A DNA stretch of 10,661 bases, from contig JANXDV010000032.1 in NCBI GenBank assembly GCA_025058955.1, positions 1 to 10,661 of the forward strand, written 5' to 3'. Origin of the DNA: Archaeoglobaceae archaeon (lineage in GTDB: Archaea; Halobacteriota; Archaeoglobi; Archaeoglobales; Archaeoglobaceae). The notes beneath the pieces were generated by a model. The model searched no databases. It was given only the letters and a program-made list of their open reading frames with translations, and had not been told where the DNA came from. The position numbers and the translations under genes were made by a program. Of the stretch, positions 6,536-10,661 are shown piece by piece. Positions within the stretch are counted from its first letter, which is position 1; each line of letters starts with the position of its first letter.

Positions 6536-7246
6536 ATGTTTGTTGTAAAGATTGCCAAAGTCATAAGACATTCAAAAAATATTGCCACTGTTTTTTTTGA
6601 CAGAAAAATCCCCTCTTATCCAGGGCAATTTGTAATGCTATACCTTTTTGGTTATGAGGAGATACCCCTTAGCCTCTCCTCTCCAAATTCTGTCACAGTA
6701 AAAGCGGTTGGAGAAACAACAAGAGCAATAGTAAAGGAAAATTTCGAAATCGTTGGAATTCGTGGAGCTTTTGGAAAACCCTTTACAATTTCGGATAAAG
6801 CTCTTATAATAGCGGGTGGGATTGGAATAGCTCCATTGAAGTATCTATACGATTTTCTAAAGGGTAGAGGATATCATGTGGAGTTGATTTATGGAGCAAG
6901 AAGCGCTGAGGAGCTAATATGGATAAATGAATTTGAAAATGCAAGCTTTGCAACTGAGGATGGTAGCTTTGGGTTTAAGGGCACGGTTTTAGATTTGCTT
7001 AAAGACAAAAGTTTTGAGAATTTCAACCGAATCTATTGTTGTGGTAAAGAAGAGATGCTTAGAGAAATCTATAAGTTATTAAAAAAGAAAAATTGTTTGA
7101 ATAAGGCAGAATTTTCTCTTGAAAGATTTATGAGGTGTGGAATTGGAGTTTGTGGCTCTTGTGTGCTTGAAAATGGATTGAGAGTTTGTAAGGATGGACC
7201 TGTTTTTAATGGAATGGATTTAGTGGATTTTGAAGTTGAATTTTAG
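6536..7246 (+). CDS. pyrK: dihydroorotate dehydrogenase electron-transfer subunit PyrK
   Basis: This 236-residue protein is a ferredoxin-reductase-like subunit. It passes electrons from the PyrD flavin through its own [2Fe-2S] cluster and FAD to NAD+ during pyrimidine synthesis. The FAD domain shows PGQFVMLYLFGYEEIPLSL. The NAD domain begins IIAGGIGIAPLKYLYDFL and continues ELIYGARS. The cluster ligands are Cys201, Cys206, Cys209 and Cys218, in RCGIGVCGSC and RVCKDGPVF, the PyrK pattern. The arginine that often precedes the PxS flavin motif in this superfamily is not present (EIPLSL). The frame is open back to a GTG at 6455, but those extra 27 residues are not PyrK-like and would contain the TATA box. 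The ATG at 6536 gives the usual N-terminus (VVKIAKVIRHSKN). No pyrD is adjacent, so the catalytic subunit must be encoded elsewhere. Confidence 0.93.
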   Translation: MFVVKIAKVIRHSKNIATVFFDRKIPSYPGQFVMLYLFGYEEIPLSLSSPNSVTVKAVGETTRAIVKENFEIVGIRGAFGKPFTISDKALIIAGGIGIAPLKYLYDFLKGRGYHVELIYGARSAEELIWINEFENASFATEDGSFGFKGTVLDLLKDKSFENFNRIYCCGKEEMLREIYKLLKKKNCLNKAEFSLERFMRCGIGVCGSCVLENGLRVCKDGPVFNGMDLVDFEVEF

Positions 7247-7279
7247 GAGGAGAAATCTTTACTTTATTTTTCATCAAGC

Positions 7280-7287
7280 TTTTAAAC
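7280..7287 (+). promoter_or_regulatory. TATA box of the cbf5-rpl3-rpl4 operon
   Basis: TTTTAAAC is centred about 24.5 bp before the GTG at 7308. There is no Shine-Dalgarno next to that codon, which suggests a leaderless transcript. No other room for a promoter exists between the four downstream genes, so this is the visible candidate for driving them all. An internal promoter inside a coding region cannot be excluded. Confidence 0.6.
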
Positions 7288-7307
7288 TTCGAAGTCTTCT
7301 TTTCGCT

Positions 7308-8279
7308 GTGAAAACGGATAGGTTCATCATAATCGAAGAAGTTGAGACTGATGAGAGATATGGCACTTATCCATCAAAGCGGAGCATTGAAGAGCATATA
7401 AGGAAAGGTTTTGTTTGTATAGACAAACCAATGGGTCCAACGAGTCATGAAGTCGTTGTCTGGGTTCGAAAAATTCTTGAAGTGCAAAAAACTGGACATG
7501 CGGGCACTTTAGATCCAAGAGTCACTGGAGTTTTACCTGTTTTCATAGAAACCGCGACAAAGCTTGTTAAATTCCTTCAAGAGTCTGGAAAGGAATACGT
7601 TTGCCTTATGAGGCTTCATGGTGATGTAAAGGAGGAGAAGATAAGAGAAGTCTTCAGGATGTTCACTGGCAAAATTTTTCAAAAACCACCTTTGAAATCA
7701 GCGGTTAAGAAGCAGTTGAGGATCAGAGAAATTTACAGCATGGAAATCCTTGAGATCTCTGGAAGGGAGGTCCTTTTTAAGGTTTCCACTGAATCTGGAA
7801 CTTATATAAGAAAGCTCTGCAAAGACATGGGAGAAGTTCTCGGCGTGGGAGCACACATGCAAGAGCTTAGAAGAACAAGAACTGGTAATTTTAGTGAGGA
7901 GGATTGCTATAATCTCCAAGATCTCTTGGATGCATTCATCTTCTGGAAAGAAGAAGGTGAAGAGAAGTATCTTCGCGAGGTCATAAAGCCCATGGAAGCT
8001 GCTGTTGTGGAAATTCCGAAGATCGTTATCAAGGACACCGCAGTAGATGCGATTTGTCATGGAGCAAATCTTTCGATAAAGGGCGTCGTTTCTATAGAGA
8101 GAACTGTTAATGAAGGGGGTAAAGTGGCAATTCTAACTGCAAAAGGAGAACTTGTGGCTCTTGGAAAAGCGCTAATGTCCGCTGAAAACATGATTGAGCT
8201 CAAAAAGGGTTTTGTTGTAGACATTGAAAGAGTGATAATGGATCGCGGAGTATATCCGAGTGTATGGAAAAGCTCGTAG
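7308..8279 (+). CDS. cbf5: tRNA/rRNA pseudouridine synthase Cbf5 (H/ACA RNP catalytic subunit)
   Basis: This 323-residue archaeal dyskerin/TruB-family enzyme isomerises uridines in rRNA, guided by H/ACA RNAs with Nop10, Gar1 and L7Ae. It can also modify tRNA U55 without a guide. Motif I is DKPMGPTSHEV. The catalytic aspartate is in GHAGTLDPRVTGVLPV (Asp69). Further family motifs are FTGKIFQKPPLKSAVKKQLR and ESGTYIRKLCKDMG, followed by RRTRTG. The C-terminal ~75 residues (from about IPKIVIKDTAVDAICHGANL) form the PUA domain that grips the guide RNA's ACA end. The frame opens back to a TTG at 7230 inside pyrK, but the extra 26 residues are not family-like and would span the TATA box. The GTG at 7308 gives VKTDRFIIIEEVETDERYG, the expected start. 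It overlaps the next gene by 16 nt. Confidence 0.95.
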   Translation: MKTDRFIIIEEVETDERYGTYPSKRSIEEHIRKGFVCIDKPMGPTSHEVVVWVRKILEVQKTGHAGTLDPRVTGVLPVFIETATKLVKFLQESGKEYVCLMRLHGDVKEEKIREVFRMFTGKIFQKPPLKSAVKKQLRIREIYSMEILEISGREVLFKVSTESGTYIRKLCKDMGEVLGVGAHMQELRRTRTGNFSEEDCYNLQDLLDAFIFWKEEGEEKYLREVIKPMEAAVVEIPKIVIKDTAVDAICHGANLSIKGVVSIERTVNEGGKVAILTAKGELVALGKALMSAENMIELKKGFVVDIERVIMDRGVYPSVWKSS

Positions 8280-9037
8280 TAGCGATCCCTTCTTCAAGCC
8301 TCATAAACGAAAATGACGAGAAGATAAAGATCTACAAGATCGGAATAATAGCAAGAGCTTTGGCGATCTTTAGAGTTGAAGAACTTCTGATCTACAGGGA
8401 TCCGATTCTCGATGAGACTGAACTTATTAAAGAGGTTCTCGAGTATCTCGAAACTCCACAGTATTTGAGAAAAGAGCTTATTCCGATGAGTGAAAAGTTA
8501 AGATTTGTTGGAGTTTTACCACCACTTGCAATTCCATCTCACAAGTCGAAACATTTAAAAATCGGTGAGTTGAGGGAAGGGGTCGTAAAAAGGGTGGCTC
8601 CTGACGGAACGCGATGGGTTGATATAGGTGTTGAAGCCCTTGCACCCTTGAAGTGTGAAGAACCAAAGGGTGCTCGCGTGACCGTCAGGGTCGTTTCGAA
8701 GACCCCGTTGCTCGTCGAGAAGGCAAAAGCGGAAGAGTATTGGGGATATAAGGTAAAATCCGCTGAACTGAAAGACGTGCTGAAAAGGAAAGACGTGATC
8801 GTGACTTCCCGAAAGGGAAGAGTTCCGAAGCCTGAAGAAATCAGAAAAGGCACCTTCGTCTTCGGAAATCCGAAGGAAGGTGTTTTCGAGATCATGAAAA
8901 GGATGGGAATAGATATGGAAGTCGAAGCCTGGAACACGATCCCAATGCAAGGGGTGAGAACTGTTCGGTTAGAGGAAGCTATAATTTGCACTCTCGCAAT
9001 AGTAAACTTCTTCTCATTCTGGGGTGATTCGAGATGA
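8264..9037 (+). CDS. SPOUT-fold RNA methyltransferase (SPOUT1/C9orf114-like)
   Basis: This 257-residue protein belongs to the archaeal/eukaryotic SPOUT family commonly annotated as putative RNA uridine-N3 methyltransferase, normally encoded just before rpl3 in Archaea. The N-terminus has the first Rossmann strand, LVVAIPSSSL, and the helix RALAIFRVEELLIY. The region of about residues 95-165 is an inserted OB-like barrel (ELREGVVKRVAPDGTRWVDI through RVTVRVVSKTPLL). The C-terminus carries the S-adenosylmethionine-binding trefoil-knot elements, with GTFVFGNPKEG and the closing TIPMQGVRTVRLEEAIICTL. The target is presumably rRNA, given the company of Cbf5 and ribosomal proteins, but I infer this. 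It starts inside the end of cbf5 and its TGA overlaps the rpl3 ATG. The stretch from about 8575 to 8940 is richer in G+C than the rest of the operon. Confidence 0.88.
   Translation: MEKLVVAIPSSSLINENDEKIKIYKIGIIARALAIFRVEELLIYRDPILDETELIKEVLEYLETPQYLRKELIPMSEKLRFVGVLPPLAIPSHKSKHLKIGELREGVVKRVAPDGTRWVDIGVEALAPLKCEEPKGARVTVRVVSKTPLLVEKAKAEEYWGYKVKSAELKDVLKRKDVIVTSRKGRVPKPEEIRKGTFVFGNPKEGVFEIMKRMGIDMEVEAWNTIPMQGVRTVRLEEAIICTLAIVNFFSFWGDSR
9023..9029 (+). promoter_or_regulatory. strong Shine-Dalgarno of rpl3
   Basis: GGTGATT lies 4 bases before the rpl3 ATG, inside the end of the methyltransferase gene. It complements the archaeal 16S rRNA 3' end. It contrasts with the first genes of the transcription units here, which have no such site. 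Confidence 0.7.
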
Positions 9038-10020
9038 AGGAGCATAGACCAAAGCGTGGATCTTTAGCTTTTTCTCCAAGAAAGAGAGCTAAGAGGATTG
9101 TTCCAAGGATTAGAAGTTGGCCAGAATGCAAAGAAGTCAGATTGCAAGGATTTGCTGGCTACAAGGCTGGAATGACGCATGTTGTGATGATCGATGACAG
9201 AAAGAACTCTTTGAGTTATGGAGAGGAGGTGATAATTCCTGTTACTGTTATTGAGACCCCTCCAATGAAGGTTGCTGGCATAAGAGTTTACAAGGAGACA
9301 CAGTATGGCTTAAAGATCGTTAAGGAAGTATGGGCAAATGGATTAGATGCATTTTTGGATAGAAGAGTAAAGATTCCTAAAAATTCTAAAAGTGTTGATG
9401 AGTTAAGAAGTGTTGAGGGCGATGAAGTTAGAGTTGTGACTTATACTCAACCCTATTTGCTAACTGGAGTGCCAAAAAAAGTCCCTGATTTGATGGAACA
9501 GAGAGTAGGGGGATCTTTTAAAGAGGCTTTGGAATATGCGATATCCAAGCTTGGTAAAGAAATTGCGATCTCGGAGGTATTCAAGGAAGGTAGCATCGTT
9601 GACATTAGTGCAATAACGAAAGGAAAAGGTTTTGAAGGAGTTGTGAAGAGATGGGGAGTTATAACGATGAATGCAAAGCATGCAAGAAGCAGTAAAGGCA
9701 GAAGAGTGGGAACACTGGGCCCATGGACTCCGCACAGGATTAGGTGGACAGTTCCACAATATGGGCAAATGGGTTTCCATCAAAGACTCGAATTCAACAA
9801 GAGGATCTTGAAGATCGGAAACAATGGAGAAGAGATAACACCAAAGGGCGGATTTCCCCACTACGGAGTTGTAAGAAATAGCTACGTTCTCATCGCAGGC
9901 ACAGTGCCAGGAAGTGTGAAGAGACTTGTAAGGATTAGAGATGCAATAAGACCGCCAAAAGCGGAGTTTGCTGGTGTAAATCTTGTTTATGTTAGCACAA
10001 GTTCAAAGCAGGGGAAGTGA
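9034..10020 (+). CDS. rpl3: 50S ribosomal protein uL3
   Basis: This 328-residue uL3 of archaeal/eukaryotic type binds 23S rRNA near the peptidyl transferase centre and is an early assembly protein. The N-terminus is the family's RPKRGSLAFSPRKRAKRIVPR. It is followed by GFAGYKAGMTHVVMID, and later GKGFEGVVKRWGV and the basic loop region HARSSKGRRVGTLGPW, with GQMGFHQRLEFNKRILKIG reaching toward the catalytic centre. The length fits archaeal L3, which is longer than the bacterial form. The ATG overlaps the methyltransferase stop as ATGA and is preceded by a good Shine-Dalgarno. It is followed after one base by rpl4, the standard opening of the archaeal S10-type ribosomal protein cluster. Confidence 0.98.
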   Translation: MKEHRPKRGSLAFSPRKRAKRIVPRIRSWPECKEVRLQGFAGYKAGMTHVVMIDDRKNSLSYGEEVIIPVTVIETPPMKVAGIRVYKETQYGLKIVKEVWANGLDAFLDRRVKIPKNSKSVDELRSVEGDEVRVVTYTQPYLLTGVPKKVPDLMEQRVGGSFKEALEYAISKLGKEIAISEVFKEGSIVDISAITKGKGFEGVVKRWGVITMNAKHARSSKGRRVGTLGPWTPHRIRWTVPQYGQMGFHQRLEFNKRILKIGNNGEEITPKGGFPHYGVVRNSYVLIAGTVPGSVKRLVRIRDAIRPPKAEFAGVNLVYVSTSSKQGK

Positions 10021-10021
10021 T

Positions 10022-10661
10022 ATGAAAGCAGGCGTTTTAAATCTAAAAGGAGAGGTTGTGGAGGAAATTGAATTGCCAGAGGCTTTCAACGAAGAATTTA
10101 GACCAGACATAATAAAGAAAGCGGTGCTTTCAATTCAATCTCATCGGAGACAACCTTATGGACCAAATCCGCTTAGTGGTGTAAATTACGCATGGGAAAA
10201 CTGGGGACCCGGGCATGGATATGCGAGAGTTCCAAGATGGAAGCTTGGCTTAAGAGCGGTAGTTGTTCCACAAGCGGTTGGTGGCAGAGAAGCTCATCCA
10301 CCGAAGGTTCAGAAGAAATGGAGAGAAAAGATAAATAAAAAGGAAATGAGAAAAGCTCTTCGCTCAGCAATTTCCGCTACTGCGATTGAAAGCATAGTGA
10401 GTGCAAGAAACCATGTTTTTGAAGGAAAACTGCCTAAGATCGTTGTTGACGATTTCGAAGCTTTAAAAAAGACAAAAGAAGTTGTCTCAGTTTTGAAGGC
10501 AATTGGAGTTTATGGTGACATTGAGAGAGCAAAGGAGAGAAAAAGACAAAGATCTGGAGTTGGAAAGATGCGTGGAAGGAGATATGTGAAGAAGAAGAGC
10601 ATTTTGATTGTAGTGGGTGAAGATAGAGGTATTATGAGTTCTGCAAAAAGCTTGCCAGGTG
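10022..10661 (+). CDS. rpl4: 50S ribosomal protein uL4, 3' end cut by window
   Basis: The frame is open from the ATG at 10022 to the window edge, giving 213 residues. Archaeal uL4 is usually about 250 residues, so roughly 40 are missing. The protein starts MKAGVLNLKGEVVEEIELP. The rRNA-contacting extended loop follows, with RQPYGPNPLSGVNYAWEN, GPGHGYARVPRW and AVGGREAHPPKVQKKWREKIN. Next come the helical core, RKALRSAISATAIESIVSAR, and the motif RSGVGKMRGRRYVKKKSILIVV. uL4 lines the peptide exit tunnel. It starts one base after the rpl3 stop, with AGGGG about 8 bases upstream as a probable ribosome binding site, and is co-transcribed with rpl3. Confidence 0.97.
   Translation, partial: MKAGVLNLKGEVVEEIELPEAFNEEFRPDIIKKAVLSIQSHRRQPYGPNPLSGVNYAWENWGPGHGYARVPRWKLGLRAVVVPQAVGGREAHPPKVQKKWREKINKKEMRKALRSAISATAIESIVSARNHVFEGKLPKIVVDDFEALKKTKEVVSVLKAIGVYGDIERAKERKRQRSGVGKMRGRRYVKKKSILIVVGEDRGIMSSAKSLPG

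Noticed and set aside
7230..7307. TTG start for cbf5 inside pyrK, with a GGAGGAG at 7246-7252
   Set aside because: The Shine-Dalgarno-like GGAGGAG lies downstream of the TTG, not upstream, and no ATG, GTG or TTG follows it at usable spacing. The added residues are not Cbf5-like, and a TATA box fits the GTG at 7308.
8539..9045. 168-codon minus-strand ORF inside the SPOUT methyltransferase gene
   Set aside because: It is a shadow of a recognised gene with no family-like motifs. The same applies to the overlapping ORF at 8555-8950.
1..10661. CRISPR array, insertion sequence, prophage or integrase
   Set aside because: No regularly spaced repeats, transposase-like ORFs or terminal inverted repeats were seen on reading both strands.

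Overview
This is a window of archaeal chromosome, A+T-rich (roughly 40% G+C by eye). Its informational genes are archaeal in type: GatE (found only in Archaea), Cbf5, the SPOUT1-type methyltransferase next to rpl3, archaeal-length uL3 and uL4, and a tRNA with no encoded CCA. The archaeal FBP aldolase/phosphatase and a single-domain KaiC-like ATPase fit a thermophilic euryarchaeon. Archaeoglobales is my best guess, from gene content and composition only.

Layout. (1) Positions 1-1471, plus strand: the 3' end of an unidentified gene, then an overlapping VWA-domain protein. (2) Positions 1468-2202, minus strand: a KaiC-like ATPase convergent with the VWA gene. The two stop codons share one TTAA. 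(3) Positions 2263-5788, plus strand: a tightly overlapping operon of FBP aldolase/phosphatase, a short degenerate ThiF/E1-like protein, and GatE (the tRNA-dependent subunit of the Glu-tRNA(Gln) amidotransferase). tRNA-Val(GAC) follows at 5811-5883. (4) Positions 6007-6414, minus strand: a small two-helix membrane protein. (5) Positions 6536-7246, plus strand: PyrK, the iron-sulfur/flavin electron-transfer subunit of dihydroorotate dehydrogenase. (6) Positions 7308-10661, plus strand: a ribosome-biogenesis operon of cbf5, the SPOUT methyltransferase, rpl3 and rpl4 (cut by the window edge).

Several gene groups share one start architecture: a TATA-like octamer centred about 25 bp upstream of the start codon with no Shine-Dalgarno, which predicts leaderless mRNAs. 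This spacing supports starting PyrK at 6536 and Cbf5 (GTG) at 7308, downstream of the longest possible ORF starts. Genes inside operons overlap or abut instead, and rpl3 has a clear GGTGAT Shine-Dalgarno.

Most of the window is conserved housekeeping. I see no CRISPR array, insertion sequence, prophage or obvious new defence system. The least explained items are the degenerate E1-like protein between fbp and gatE, the VWA gene with its truncated upstream partner, the orphan membrane protein, and a patch of raised G+C inside the SPOUT methyltransferase gene.
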